DNA of 44,529 nucleotides from a virus (IMGVR_UViG_3300013122_000007:1-44529), one strand, 5' to 3'. Positions 19,799-28,907 are shown, counted from the first letter of the stretch. A program made the numbers and translations. The notes: a model not told the origin generated them from the sequence alone.

Positions 19799-22569
19799 CA
19801 GACCCTCCGCGAGTGACGCTGGTAGAGGCCCTCCCACTCGGCAGAGAGGAAGGCGCAAGGCAGGTGGGAGTCGCTTTCGATCCAGATGGTCGTGTCCTTG
19901 GCGTCCCCCAGGATCGGGAACCGGTAGCGGCCATCGTCAATCGGGACTTCACCGAGGAGGTTGTTGGCCCCGCCGATGCGGCGTCCGTTGTACTCAGCGA
20001 TGTTCTCAGGCTTCGTGGAGGCCCTGACGCCCACCCGGAAGTAGCCAGTGTCGACGTAGTTCAGGGTCATGAAGCGGAGCTGCAGACGTCCCGCCAAGGG
20101 AGCCACACGGGTATCGGAGTCGGTGAGGACGAGGCGGCTGAACTGGAAGAAGCTGTTGAAGCGCTTGCCGATGCACAGCTTTGTGTTCGCCACTCCGTTG
20201 ACCAAGACCTTGCTCAGCGAGTCGCCGCTGTAGACGTTGCCCTTGGTGTCGACTGCGGCCATGTCCTCGGACGTCCACGGAGCCGTCTGGTTGGCATCCA
20301 GATACGTCAGGCGATCCAGCAGGAAGCCGGTCTTGAAGCCGCGCATTACGGCCTCGTCGTCGGTGGCCAGCGACATGCGCTCAAGGTAGACCTTGCCACC
20401 CCTTGAGATGACCAGGACCAGATCGGAACTCTCGAAGCTGAACCCGAGGATGACCCCACCGAACTGCCACTTCGACCAGCTGGACTGGACCTTCTCGTTG
20501 CCCTGCCAGTAGTACTTGTAGGCGTACAGCGTACTGGGGTCGGCATCGGTCAGGGTCAGAACCACGTCCTCGTTGGAGGAAGCGGCCAGCTGTACCACGC
20601 TGCCGTAGATGTAGTCCGGGCAGTGGCTGGCGATGTCGGCGGCGTCGTTGACCTTGGCCTCCGGGTCGACGTAGTACTCACGCACACTGGCGTAAGGCCC
20701 TCGGCGGACCCCGAAGAACACGTTCTTACCGGCGCCGACCGGTTTGGCATCGAGGGAGGCCTCGAAGCGGGTCGTGACGTCGACGTTGATGGTTTCCTTG
20801 GTGAGCCGATCAGAGCCCCGGACGATGAACTGGGTCTGGTCCGAGAACAGCAGCAGCGTCTCGTTGAACGGCACTGCATGGCGCAGGATCGAGACCTTGT
20901 CGTTGGTCACTGCGACGTCGATAGGATGCGTGTCGAGGGACTGGATGACGGTCGTGGGGTAGAAGTTGTAGTAGCTCCCGGATTCGCTGAAGACGATGTT
21001 CTCGTCAGCGAGGAAGCCCAAGCGGTTCTTGAAGAAGAACACGTCGCTGATGGCCTTGTTGATGAAGCTCGGCTCAGGCGCCGAAGTCTCATCGCCGGCT
21101 ACCCGGCCATTCCACTCGATCCGCTCGAAGGTGAAGGTGCCGTCGGCGTTGGATACCAGACGGTGCGGCATGGTGTTGGGCGACGGGCGCGTGCGAAGGC
21201 CCTTCTTGGCGACCTCCTTCCACGAACCGGAAGTCTTCTCGCCGTCGGTCGACTCGGAGTACTGGACGTAGTAGTCGTCCGCCTCGACGCCGTCCTGGCC
21301 AGCCACGCGGATCGTGAAACCCTCGAAGCCGGTCGCCGGGAGGTCCGTGAACTGCTGGACCCGGCCCTTACAGGCAACGATGGACTTGTTGCCGTTGGAG
21401 TCCTGCACTGTGAGGGTGAAGTCTCGGGACGTTGTGGTCGCCCGCAGCAGGATGGCGTTGCCCTTCACACTGCACGCGATGTTGGAGAGCCCTGCAGCAG
21501 CCAGCTGGTTGTAGAGCTGGGTGGCGATGTTGTCGGTGCCGATGGTGGATCGGTCGGTTGTGGATGTGGTGAAGGTGGCCCGTACCACACCGTCGACCAG
21601 GATCTTGTAGGTGGTCCCGTAGTCGCCCAAACGGATGTGGACGATGCCTTCCTTGTTGGTCACTTCCGCTGCCGGAACAAGGTCGCCATTGGCAGAGGCG
21701 TAGCCGACCACCTTGGTTTGCACCAGAGAGGTCAGGACCTTCTCAGGGGCGATTTCACACGCGGTTTGCCAGGACACACATTCCATGTCGCCAGCTTCGT
21801 TGTGGGTCTGACGCCAGCGGGCGCAGTACACCACAGGCGAGCCGTTGCCGGAGTTGTCGGTCACTGTCCAGCCTGTCTCTGTCCCGTTGAGCGGGATGTC
21901 CACCTCTACCCCATTTACGACGCAAGGACGCCCAAGGTCTTGGGTGAGCTTGGCGGCGAGGTAGGCGGCGAATGAGCCCACACCGAGTTCCGAGGATTGG
22001 CTGTAGGTCTTCCCGGCGATGGTCACCGAGTAGCGTCCCCAGCAGCTGTGCCATGTGTTCGTTTCGGAGAAGTACTTGTCGACGCGGCCCTTGGAGAGGG
22101 AGTTGAAGCGCAGCGTCTGGAACTTCTGGTTGACCGGGTTCAGGGTCAGGCCAGCGCTCGGGTCGTAGGCGCGGGTGATGCGCTCACGGTTCACCAGGAA
22201 GGTGTAGTCGGCCACGGTGACCGCCCGGATGGACTTGGCCGGGTTGAAGGCGGTGAGGTAGCCAACGCCATGGGGTTTGTTGACGGTCCTCTCATTGCCC
22301 TCGAAGTCGAAGACACGGATGTTGCCGCCAATGACCACAACGACGTACTTCTCGAAGCGGTCGCGGTTGATGATGTGAACGAAGGCACCGGTACTCGGGG
22401 AGTCCAGGAGCTTCGCCAGATGTCGGGTCCCAGGACGACGTTTCAGGCCGTCAACGACAGATGATAGGAAGTTGACCTGCTCGTCGCATTGGGAGGGAAG
22501 ACGAACCTCTGCGGGCTGCTGAGAGACGCCGTTGATGAGGTTCGGGATGGTCTTGCTGATTAGGCTCAT
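19798..22569 (-). CDS. Tail tube protein B (gp12-like nozzle)
   Basis: A 923-residue protein opening MSLISKTIPNLINGVSQQPA, the T7 gp12 signature, followed by FLSSVVDGLKRRPGTRHL and HIINRDRFEKYVVVV. It forms the tail nozzle and holds the fibres. It is longer than T7 gp12 (794 aa). ATGA-type overlaps join it to both neighbours. Confidence 0.95.
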   Translation of the reverse strand: MSLISKTIPNLINGVSQQPAEVRLPSQCDEQVNFLSSVVDGLKRRPGTRHLAKLLDSPSTGAFVHIINRDRFEKYVVVVIGGNIRVFDFEGNERTVNKPHGVGYLTAFNPAKSIRAVTVADYTFLVNRERITRAYDPSAGLTLNPVNQKFQTLRFNSLSKGRVDKYFSETNTWHSCWGRYSVTIAGKTYSQSSELGVGSFAAYLAAKLTQDLGRPCVVNGVEVDIPLNGTETGWTVTDNSGNGSPVVYCARWRQTHNEAGDMECVSWQTACEIAPEKVLTSLVQTKVVGYASANGDLVPAAEVTNKEGIVHIRLGDYGTTYKILVDGVVRATFTTSTTDRSTIGTDNIATQLYNQLAAAGLSNIACSVKGNAILLRATTTSRDFTLTVQDSNGNKSIVACKGRVQQFTDLPATGFEGFTIRVAGQDGVEADDYYVQYSESTDGEKTSGSWKEVAKKGLRTRPSPNTMPHRLVSNADGTFTFERIEWNGRVAGDETSAPEPSFINKAISDVFFFKNRLGFLADENIVFSESGSYYNFYPTTVIQSLDTHPIDVAVTNDKVSILRHAVPFNETLLLFSDQTQFIVRGSDRLTKETINVDVTTRFEASLDAKPVGAGKNVFFGVRRGPYASVREYYVDPEAKVNDAADIASHCPDYIYGSVVQLAASSNEDVVLTLTDADPSTLYAYKYYWQGNEKVQSSWSKWQFGGVILGFSFESSDLVLVISRGGKVYLERMSLATDDEAVMRGFKTGFLLDRLTYLDANQTAPWTSEDMAAVDTKGNVYSGDSLSKVLVNGVANTKLCIGKRFNSFFQFSRLVLTDSDTRVAPLAGRLQLRFMTLNYVDTGYFRVGVRASTKPENIAEYNGRRIGGANNLLGEVPIDDGRYRFPILGDAKDTTIWIESDSHLPCAFLSAEWEGLYQRHSRRV

Positions 22570-23141
22570 CAGTAGATGTCCCGTCGAATCCAGTCAGCAA
22601 GGTCGTAGTTGTCGAAGATGTTGTAGTCCCCTACTTCGCTGTCCATCTGCTTGAGCATCTGGAGGGCGGCGATTTCGTCAGGGGTTTGCGCTTGGTGGAG
22701 TTCACCGGAGCCCAGCAGGTCGTCCTGGAAGAGACGCTTGGCGCGCAGCGTGATGTACCGCTTGGCTGCTTCGGGCAGCTCCTCGAAGGGAAGCTCTACA
22801 ACGAGGTCGAGTTCGACAGCGACCTTGAAGGTGTAGGTGTGGTTGCGGTTGTCATAGAGGCGAAGGCCACGCTGAACTACGGTGCCCCGGCGAACGTCGC
22901 TGCTGTCCACCCGGAGGGTATTGGCAGGCAGCTTGATGTTCCCTTCAGTATCGGGAGCCAGACGCACCGCGTTCTCGGTGTTGAAGTACCAGCCTGTCTC
23001 CTGCACTTCGCGGCTCACTACATCGATCCGCGAGGAGGCCATGGAGGCGGTCACGAAACCGTTACTCAGGCTTGATACGGGGGATTCACCGATACCGGCC
23101 AGCACCTCGTTGACCGCATCGATCTTGGTGGTCAGAGGCAT
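22569..23141 (-). CDS. Tail tube protein A (gp11-like gatekeeper)
   Basis: A 190-residue protein (MPLTTKIDAVNEVLAGIGESPVSSL, GWYFNTENAVRLAPD, YITLRAKRLFQDDLLGS) with the pattern of T7 gp11, which forms the dodecameric ring under the portal. The gene starts 11 bases after the run of Ts of the capsid terminator and has only a weak ribosome site, so expression may rely on terminator read-through, as for the genes after T7 Tphi. Confidence 0.95.
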   Translation of the reverse strand: MPLTTKIDAVNEVLAGIGESPVSSLSNGFVTASMASSRIDVVSREVQETGWYFNTENAVRLAPDTEGNIKLPANTLRVDSSDVRRGTVVQRGLRLYDNRNHTYTFKVAVELDLVVELPFEELPEAAKRYITLRAKRLFQDDLLGSGELHQAQTPDEIAALQMLKQMDSEVGDYNIFDNYDLADWIRRDIY

Positions 23142-23152
23142 TGTTCGTACCG

Positions 23153-23187
23153 AAAAAAAAGGGGAGCCGTCAAAGAGACGACCCCCC
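23153..23187 (-). terminator. Terminator between capsid and tail genes
   Basis: In minus-strand RNA an 11-bp stem (GGGGGGTCGTC with GACGGCTCCCC, two wobbles) and a five-base loop are followed by eight Us. It lies six bases after the capsid stop. T7 has a partial terminator (Tphi) in the same place, setting capsid above tail expression. Confidence 0.92.
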
Positions 23188-23193
23188 TATTGG

Positions 23194-24207
23194 TTAGACT
23201 TTCAGGATGGAGATGGCGCAGGCCGGACGCAGGATGTTGTGGCCCATGGCGTACTTCGCCACGATCAGGGTGCCCTGACGCTCGATCTGGTACTCCATTT
23301 CGGTAGCCAGGTCGAACAGCTTCACAGTTGCGATGGCCTCTTCGGTCATCACCAGACCAACCACCTTGGAGAAGTCGCCACGGTAGGCACCGGGACGAAC
23401 AGCCGACTCCGGGTCACCCGCCAGTGCGGTGGACTCGTTGGCGTTCGGCAGGTGGTTGCTCATGTAGACCTTCATGCCAGCAACCATCGGGATGGAAGCG
23501 GTGGCAATCGAGCCTACGCCGCCGACGTCCTTGTTCATGTAGAACAGCTTGGAGGTGTCGGTGGTGTTGAACAGGCTGTAGTACTGCTCGGGACGCAGGA
23601 TGACGAACGGCTCGCCAGTCACGTCCTTCTTGTCGAACTCTTCACGGGCCTTGAAGAGAGCGCGAACCAGGGCATCGCCCTTCAGCTCGTCACCGGCAGC
23701 GCCGAGAGTGACGTTGGTGGTGAAGGTTTCGCCGTTCACCGGGTTCAGGCCAGCGGCAGTAGCAGCGGCTGCGTCGGTGATGAAGGAGGCCTTCACGGCG
23801 GTGCGCAGGATGTTGCGGTCAGCCACGTTCGACAGGGCGTTCGCGCACTCCTTGGTGTAGATGGAGCGAACGTCGAAGTGGTTCATCGCCTCGTCGAGAC
23901 GGTCAATGAACACCGGGCTGATGAGCAGCTCATCGATGGTCACACGACGCTTCGAGTGAGCCAGCTTGTCGGCCTGGATCATTTCACCCGGAACGTGGTA
24001 CTTCGCACCGGTCGTACCGACCATCGGGAACTCATACGAGCGACCGTTCTTGATGGTCTTGACCCGATGCTTGTCCATCATCAGGTTCTTCTGCTCGAAC
24101 TGGGTGATGACCTCACCAGCGAACAGGTCCATGAACAGAGCGCGCTGGTCGCCGCTCAGGTTCTGCTGGCCCAGGAAAGAGACGTTTTGGTTTTGCGGAA
24201 AAGCCAT
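23194..24207 (-). CDS. Major capsid protein (gp10-like)
   Basis: A 337-residue HK97-fold capsid protein of T7 type. The start MAFPQNQNVSFLGQQNLSGDQRALF and segments FAGEVITQFEQKNLMMDKH, GRSYEFPMVGTTGAKYH and LLISPVFIDRLDEAMNHFDVRS fit T7-like capsids. AAGGAAC precedes the ATG. No sign of the T7 10B frameshift extension: the terminator follows directly after the stop. Confidence 0.96.
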   Translation of the reverse strand: MAFPQNQNVSFLGQQNLSGDQRALFMDLFAGEVITQFEQKNLMMDKHRVKTIKNGRSYEFPMVGTTGAKYHVPGEMIQADKLAHSKRRVTIDELLISPVFIDRLDEAMNHFDVRSIYTKECANALSNVADRNILRTAVKASFITDAAAATAAGLNPVNGETFTTNVTLGAAGDELKGDALVRALFKAREEFDKKDVTGEPFVILRPEQYYSLFNTTDTSKLFYMNKDVGGVGSIATASIPMVAGMKVYMSNHLPNANESTALAGDPESAVRPGAYRGDFSKVVGLVMTEEAIATVKLFDLATEMEYQIERQGTLIVAKYAMGHNILRPACAISILKV

Positions 24208-24475
24208 GGATGTTCCTTGCGAACAGAGCCCTCCCCCACCGGCTGCTGCCAGTGCGAGATAAGGAGGGCGGGAGGGATGGGAAAAACCCGTGCGATTTGG
24301 GCGTGGCGCTTAATGGCGGACGGGGGAAACGCCGCGCCAGAGGCCTGACGGGTGTATTGCTTGGGAGGGAGGATTGGCGTCAGGGCGATTCACATCGGGC
24401 CTTGCGACGCCTGTGCAGTATCCGTAGCTGCACCCGGAGATATGAGGACCACCTCCTTACTAGGGAGATGAGGCC
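24208..24475 (-). promoter_or_regulatory. Capsid gene leader
   Basis: 268 bases without a gene lie between scaffold and capsid genes. CCTGACG at 24344-24350 and CGTCAGG at 24378-24384 form a 7-bp inverted repeat. I find no good copy of the phage promoter here, although T7 has its strongest promoter at this spot; a weakly similar stretch near 24461-24475 is not convincing. Confidence 0.4.
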
Positions 24476-25258
24476 TTACAGGATGCCAGCGCGGCGAGTG
24501 CGCGCCAGCTTGGCGGCCACGCGGGAACGGAAGGCTTCATCCTTCGCGTAACGCGGGTCGCGCATGTCGGCCTTCATCTCTTCTGCTGATTCGTAGAGGT
24601 CGGTGACTGGGGTGGTTGTGCCTTGGACGGGTTGCGGTGCGAAGGAACCGAAGTTCGCCTCGTAGCGCGCTTTCACACCTTCCATGGCCAACAGGTAGCC
24701 CTCGAAGTCACCAGCCGCGACCAGACCGTTGATGCGGTCGATTTCGGCTTCGGACAGGCTCTGACCGGCCCATTGCAGGACGGCTTGGAGCTGTTCTTCA
24801 CCGCCGAAACGCTCGGCAGCACGGTAGCGGGTCAGTTCGGCTTGGGCGTTCAGGCCATCCAGATGGATCTGGACGACTTCACGCGGGATGCCTTGCTCAA
24901 CCAGTTTCTCGATGGTTTCGTCGCTCAGGGTGCCTGTCTGGACGTACTCATCGGTCAGGGAGTCGAAGTCGATGCCGTCGGATTCCTCTTGGCTGGAGTC
25001 TTCCTGCTCGTCATCCTGCTCTTCGTTCCCATCAGCGGAGTCGTCGCCCTCGGCGTCGTCTTCATCGGCTGACTGGCCTTGCTTCAGTTCGTTGTAGCTC
25101 TGCAGAAACGCATCGACGCTGTCGAACTCTTCCGGCAACCAGTCGGGGCGTTCGTCGCCCTCAACGCCTGCCTTCAGCTTCTCAGCTGCGTCCAGCGCTG
25201 CTTGGGTAGCTTCTGCGTCTTCAGCCTCTTGGCTGACAATCACGGTCTCGTCGCTCAT
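24476..25258 (-). CDS. Capsid assembly scaffold (gp9-like)
   Basis: A 260-residue, very acidic protein (a D/E/S/Q run around residues 60-95) with a basic C terminus (SRVAAKLARTRRAGIL), the usual scaffold design. DWLPEEFDSVDAFLQSYNEL and the position between portal and capsid fit T7 gp9. It directs procapsid assembly and then leaves. Confidence 0.93.
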   Translation of the reverse strand: MSDETVIVSQEAEDAEATQAALDAAEKLKAGVEGDERPDWLPEEFDSVDAFLQSYNELKQGQSADEDDAEGDDSADGNEEQDDEQEDSSQEESDGIDFDSLTDEYVQTGTLSDETIEKLVEQGIPREVVQIHLDGLNAQAELTRYRAAERFGGEEQLQAVLQWAGQSLSEAEIDRINGLVAAGDFEGYLLAMEGVKARYEANFGSFAPQPVQGTTTPVTDLYESAEEMKADMRDPRYAKDEAFRSRVAAKLARTRRAGIL

Positions 25259-26038
25259 TTACTCGCCTTTCAGCTTGGTGTTGTAGAGACGGCCCTCCCA
25301 GGTGAAGGTCTTCTTGCCTGCCTTACGGGCAGACGCAAAGGCCGACCGGAAAGAGGCGGCTTGAGACGACTTCTTGGGATAGACCGGGTAGTTGCCGCCC
25401 TTGGTCTGCACGGAGCCCTTGGAGGCAGCGGGTTTTGCCGACCCTGTCTTTCCAGACGCCTTCGGCTTGGCTGCCTCGGTTTTCTGCGAGGAGGCAGTCG
25501 TACTCGCGGTAGCTGCTTTGGTGTTGCGGCCATTGCGGCCACTACGTCCACGGGGGCCTTCGCTCTTGCCCTCGCTACGGTTCGCAGCGATGGCCTTGTC
25601 GACGGCTCGGCCAGCTTCCATGGACAGAGCAGCACCGGTCAGGAACAGACCCAGCGGGCCTGCCTTGCCCTTGCCGGCGTTGACTGCACCACGGATGCCG
25701 TTGGCAACACGGGACAGCAGACCGGGCTTCTTGGCTGCTTGAGCAGGACCGGACAGAGCCTTGCTGGGGACGCGCTCGGCCTTGCCCATGTCCTTCTCGA
25801 CGCGCCCTGCAGGTTTCTCTACGCGGGCCGGGAGGGTGGACTTGGAGGCGCCCGGAGCGGACGTCTTGGTGGCCACCGGGGGTTTACCGGAGCCGCCAGA
25901 GCCGGTTGCGGTCTTGGGCTGGACGCGGGCTACAGGCTTGTCCTGTTGGGTTTTCATGCCGCTACCCCGAACCCGGACTCGCGGCTTCTCGCCAGCGCGG
26001 ACTCGGACGCGGGGTTTTTCACTGTTGGCCTTCGCCAT
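25259..26038 (-). CDS. Basic low-complexity structural protein between portal and scaffold
   Basis: A 259-residue, strongly basic and mostly disordered protein rich in A, K, S, G and P. It opens with a tandem EKPRVRVR repeat. A short hydrophobic stretch (GPLGLFLTGAALSMEAG) lies in the middle. The C terminus ends in a folded motif, SFRSAFASARKAGKKTFTWEGRLYNTKL, that I associate with small head or virion proteins of other podophages. T7 has no gene of this size here. It overlaps the portal gene by 20 bases and ends right at the scaffold start. A virion protein that contacts packaged DNA is a reasonable guess. Confidence 0.75.
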   Translation of the reverse strand: MAKANSEKPRVRVRAGEKPRVRVRGSGMKTQQDKPVARVQPKTATGSGGSGKPPVATKTSAPGASKSTLPARVEKPAGRVEKDMGKAERVPSKALSGPAQAAKKPGLLSRVANGIRGAVNAGKGKAGPLGLFLTGAALSMEAGRAVDKAIAANRSEGKSEGPRGRSGRNGRNTKAATASTTASSQKTEAAKPKASGKTGSAKPAASKGSVQTKGGNYPVYPKKSSQAASFRSAFASARKAGKKTFTWEGRLYNTKLKGE

Positions 26039-27584
26039 TCATCATTCCTTTCACGATGTGAGGCGCTGCCTTGCCGGCGACATCCATGACTCCTGCCTGC
26101 ATCTGTGCCTGTTGAGCTGCCTGTGCCTCCTGAGCTTTCTGTTCGGGGGTCTTAATCAGGCCGGCGGTGTCGATGCCGAGGTTCGCTCCAACACGGGCGA
26201 TGTAGTCAGCGAGGTTCAGCTCCCGAGCCAGGACTTCTGGCCCGAAGGGCTCCAGGAATTTCAGGAACTGGGCCAGTCGGTTCAGCTCCATGCCGCGCCC
26301 AAGGGCCTCGATGCCCGTGGTGATTTGCGGCTTCACCTTGTCGCTGGGGAGTGCAGGGATTTTCTTGCGGCGCTCCAGGTTGGCCAGAATGAGCCGCACC
26401 AGAGGTAGCTGGAGTTCCAGAGCGAGAATCGAGTAGAGCCCACCGAGGGCACCTTCAAGCTCTTGGGCCATGAAGCGGATTTCCTCTGCGGTCACCCGCT
26501 CTCCATCGCGCTGGATGGAGCTGTTCATGAGGAAGGCCGCAGCAAGGCGCTGTTCCAGCTCGGCCATGAGGTCTTTGGCCACGCGGAAGTCAGCGTACTT
26601 GTTCAGTTGGAGAACGGTGACGTCGGTTGCATCACCGGAGATGACCCCACCGTTGGGGGCTTCACGGACCTCTCTGATCTTGGTGGACCCGTTCGGTCTC
26701 ACCAGCAGGAGGATTTTTGCAGCAGCGGCAGAGCCTTGAACGATTGCCTTCGTCAGCGTTTCGAGCGACCGGAGGTCACCGAAGTATTCCTCTACCAGAC
26801 CACGCCCATAGCTTTCACCGTCGACGCGAGTAAATCGCAACGGCAGCCAAGGACATTTGTCCAGCGGATAGGTCCGACGGGAGCCGGGTACGACTCGGCC
26901 TCGGATCTCTTGGTAGGATTCCCAACCATTCCCGTTGCGGCGCATGTGGGTGTATAGGTCGAGCGTCTTCTGGTTGGAGAGGTCATCTGCGTCTTCGCCC
27001 GTCTGAGTGTTCGACTCCTGGATTGCATCGAGGAGGTCTTTCTTCAGGGCCGCAGGTGCAACGCTTTCGTGGGTGATGGCTTCCAGCATGTTGCCCATCG
27101 GGTCCCGCTTGACCACATAGCGGTCGAGACGGAAGACCCTTGCGCCACCCTCCGGGAGGTAGACCAGCAACGAGTTGCCGGCGACCAGGAGGTGACGCAG
27201 TCCCTCGAATGTGGGGACGCGCAGGGCTTGGTTCTCGATTTCGTCGAGAGCAGTGCGCTCAACAATGGCGAGAGCAGCGTCCATCTTGCCCCGCTCTTCC
27301 TCGCTGCCCAGGACTCGGTAGTCGAAGTCGGACAGCTTCAGGCGGAAGAAGGGGGCGTTGGACGGGAGCTGCGACATGAGCAGGCGTGAGGCGAGGTTGT
27401 TGACGCCACGCGAGCCGATGCTCTGGTAGGGGGTCGGGAAGCTGTTGTTGCCTGTGGAGGCCTCTTCAGGGAACAGCGAAGGGATGGTGAGCTTGGCGCA
27501 CTCCCTTGCTCTGTCGAGGTAAGGCTGTCGTTCTGCTTTGAGGGTCTCGTACCGCTTCCGGGCTTTGGAAGCAGGGAGAATCAT
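26019..27584 (-). CDS. Portal protein (gp8-like)
   Basis: This 521-residue head-tail connector opens RKRYETLKAERQPYLDRARECAKLTIPSLFP, typical for T7-like portals, followed by QSIGSRGVNNLASRLLMSQLP. It forms the dodecameric portal to which terminase docks. The glutamine/alanine-rich C terminus (AQEAQAAQQAQMQAG) is usual. The length is close to T7 gp8 (536 aa). Confidence 0.96.
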   Translation of the reverse strand: MILPASKARKRYETLKAERQPYLDRARECAKLTIPSLFPEEASTGNNSFPTPYQSIGSRGVNNLASRLLMSQLPSNAPFFRLKLSDFDYRVLGSEEERGKMDAALAIVERTALDEIENQALRVPTFEGLRHLLVAGNSLLVYLPEGGARVFRLDRYVVKRDPMGNMLEAITHESVAPAALKKDLLDAIQESNTQTGEDADDLSNQKTLDLYTHMRRNGNGWESYQEIRGRVVPGSRRTYPLDKCPWLPLRFTRVDGESYGRGLVEEYFGDLRSLETLTKAIVQGSAAAAKILLLVRPNGSTKIREVREAPNGGVISGDATDVTVLQLNKYADFRVAKDLMAELEQRLAAAFLMNSSIQRDGERVTAEEIRFMAQELEGALGGLYSILALELQLPLVRLILANLERRKKIPALPSDKVKPQITTGIEALGRGMELNRLAQFLKFLEPFGPEVLARELNLADYIARVGANLGIDTAGLIKTPEQKAQEAQAAQQAQMQAGVMDVAGKAAPHIVKGMMNGEGQQ

Positions 27585-27587
27585 TCG

Positions 27588-27818
27588 TTATCCTTTCGGG
27601 ATACTCAGGCCAGCGCCGATGGAGCCTCCACCGATGCCAGTCTGGCGTTGGATTCGCAGGCTTGCACGGCCTTCACGCTGCTTGGCGCTCTTGGCGGCTT
27701 GCGAATCAGGGTTCTTGTCCATCGCCACATCCAGTTCGGCTACAGGCGGCGGGGCGGGCGGTGGCGGCGGAGCTGGAGGTGGCGGCGGAGCTGGTTTGGG
27801 TTTGGAACCGCTACACAT
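27588..27818 (-). CDS. Small proline-rich virion protein (gp7.3 position)
   Basis: A 76-residue protein with a PPPPPAPPPPPAPPP run after MCSGSKPK and a C terminus QREGRASLRIQRQTGIGGGS. Small polyproline proteins with such a C terminus lie before the portal in many T7-like phages and are virion or tail-assembly components (T7 gp7.3 position). The gene ends four bases before the portal start. Confidence 0.7.
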   Translation of the reverse strand: MCSGSKPKPAPPPPPAPPPPPAPPPVAELDVAMDKNPDSQAAKSAKQREGRASLRIQRQTGIGGGSIGAGLSIPKG

Positions 27819-28026
27819 AGTCGTGGTTACCTAAGACTTGGGCCTGGAACTCGTCTGCCCTCTCCTCCTGATACCGAAGCTCGTTCTTCAGCATCTCAAC
27901 GACTGAGCGTTGCCCGGACTCGTACCTGATGATGTCCAGCGGAACGTCAGGGCCGAATGCTTTGCGGGGGTAGAGAGTGTCGAGGAGTTCGATCAGGTCT
28001 TTGTGACGTCTGATGTCGATGTTCAT
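27811..28026 (-). CDS. Small protein, 71 aa
   Basis: Not recognised. Mainly helical (MNIDIRRHKDLIELLDTLYPRKAFG, VEMLKNELRYQEERADEFQAQVL). GGAGG precedes the ATG, and the end overlaps the proline-rich gene by eight bases. It is the first gene after the phage promoter at 28086-28103 and so opens the structural operon. Confidence 0.65.
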   Translation of the reverse strand: MNIDIRRHKDLIELLDTLYPRKAFGPDVPLDIIRYESGQRSVVEMLKNELRYQEERADEFQAQVLGNHDYV

Positions 28027-28042
28027 GGAGGGGTTGCCTCAA

Positions 28043-28070
28043 CCAAGTCACTCTTGGAGGAATGACTTGG
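28043..28070 (-). ncRNA. Hairpin at the 5' end of the structural transcript
   Basis: CCAAGTCA and TGACTTGG form an 8-bp stem with a 12-base loop, starting about 16 bases after the phage promoter. Such 5' stems stabilise T7 late mRNAs; here that is inferred. Confidence 0.5.
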
Positions 28071-28085
28071 CTGTTTCGCTTTTGG

Positions 28086-28103
28086 CTAGTACTGGGGGTA
28101 AAT
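28086..28103 (-). promoter_or_regulatory. Phage RNA polymerase promoter of the structural operon
   Basis: A full match to ATTTACCCCCAGTACTAG on the minus strand. Its first bases overlap the TGA of the gene at 28103-28369. It stands before the genes from the 71-residue protein through portal, scaffold and capsid. Confidence 0.85.
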
Positions 28104-28369
28104 CAGTGGCGGGTGCCAATGAGGCTTTCCACCAGCGCTTCGGCGCCCATCTGCTCCATCATTTCCGACAGCAGCATCGGCATCAGATCGGTGCGCTCCT
28201 CACCCTTCGGCTGGATGGCAGCGATGCCGATGAACAGCTCGACAGCGCCAATCTCTTTCTCGCAGCGCATCACGACCGGGCCTTGCTTCTCGGCGATCTG
28301 GCCGATGATCTGGTCGATCAGCTGAGCGGCGTTTACGTTCTCGGTGGTGTTCATGTTGGTGTTGGTCAT
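28103..28369 (-). CDS. Small acidic protein, 88 aa
   Basis: Not recognised. An asparagine-rich N terminus (MTNTNMNTTENVNAAQ) is followed by helices (LIDQIIGQIAEKQG; LMPMLLSEMMEQMGAEALVESL). It overlaps the MazG-like gene by four bases. The TGA is part of the phage promoter. Confidence 0.6.
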   Translation of the reverse strand: MTNTNMNTTENVNAAQLIDQIIGQIAEKQGPVVMRCEKEIGAVELFIGIAAIQPKGEERTDLMPMLLSEMMEQMGAEALVESLIGTRH

Positions 28370-28695
28370 CTGTTGTCTCCTTGTCCTTTGATTACGCCGC
28401 GCTGAAGGCGGTCTTCGAGTTTCTTGAGGTTGAGTTCAGCAGCGTCCTGGAGGGACATTTCGAGTTCTTCGAGACACTGCGAGAGTTGCCAGAGGATGTC
28501 GCCAGCCTCTTTCAGTGCCGCCTCGCGGGCAGCTTCTTTGGAGCCGTAGCGGGCTACCAGATCGTCTCCCCGCTTGAGCTTGGCGATGACGCCGAGGAAC
28601 TCCCCGGCCTCTTCGGCCAGCCCAAGAAAGGGATAGATTTCGTCTTGGTACTGCGCGAATTTGCGAGCTTTCTGTTGGTATTCGGCGAAGTTCAC
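28366..28695 (-). CDS. MazG-like nucleotide pyrophosphohydrolase
   Basis: The start is the GTG of MNFAEYQQKARKFAQYQDEI, with GGAG seven bases upstream and a GTGA overlap with the preceding stop; the longer frame has no ribosome site. EEAGEF and EAGDILW are the EExxE and ExxD metal-binding motifs of all-alpha NTP pyrophosphatases, and YPFLGL and LNLKKLEDRL also fit. The 109-residue enzyme hydrolyses NTPs or dNTPs (or ppGpp-like nucleotides) and belongs to the nucleotide-supply group of this phage. Confidence 0.88.
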   Translation of the reverse strand: MNFAEYQQKARKFAQYQDEIYPFLGLAEEAGEFLGVIAKLKRGDDLVARYGSKEAAREAALKEAGDILWQLSQCLEELEMSLQDAAELNLKKLEDRLQRGVIKGQGDNR

Positions 28696-28907
28696 GGCAG
28701 TACTCCAATCAGCAGCCAGAGCAGGCCGAGGGCAGCGAAGCCGGTAATCAGTCCGCCAGCAACAGCAACTGCTGCGGTGATAGGGCGACGCCAGTGAGGA
28801 CTGTGGATGTCCATGACAAGCGGTTGTTGGGCCTTCTTCACCCGATGGCCGTGGGTAGCCATCAGGTGCCGGTGGATGTCGCCGAGAGAGACGGGCTTGG
28901 TCTTCAT
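28692..28907 (-). CDS. Small membrane protein, 71 aa
   Basis: Residues 1-40 are polar and basic (MKTKPVSLGDIHRHLMATHGHRVKK); the C-terminal part is a long hydrophobic segment (ITAAVAVAGGLITGFAALGL and on), one transmembrane helix or a tight hairpin. Not recognised. Both ends overlap neighbouring genes by four bases. Confidence 0.65.
   Translation of the reverse strand: MKTKPVSLGDIHRHLMATHGHRVKKAQQPLVMDIHSPHWRRPITAAVAVAGGLITGFAALGLLWLLIGVLP

Noticed and set aside
20623-21975. 450-codon plus-strand frame opposite tail tube B
   Set aside because: Antisense shadow of a well-supported gene.
22882-24348. 488-codon plus-strand frame across the capsid and terminator region
   Set aside because: It runs through the capsid gene and the terminator on the opposite strand and has no start signal or domain.
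24461-24475. Possible phage promoter before the capsid gene
   Set aside because: ATCTCCCTAGTAAGG resembles the consensus only weakly and lacks the CCCCC centre.
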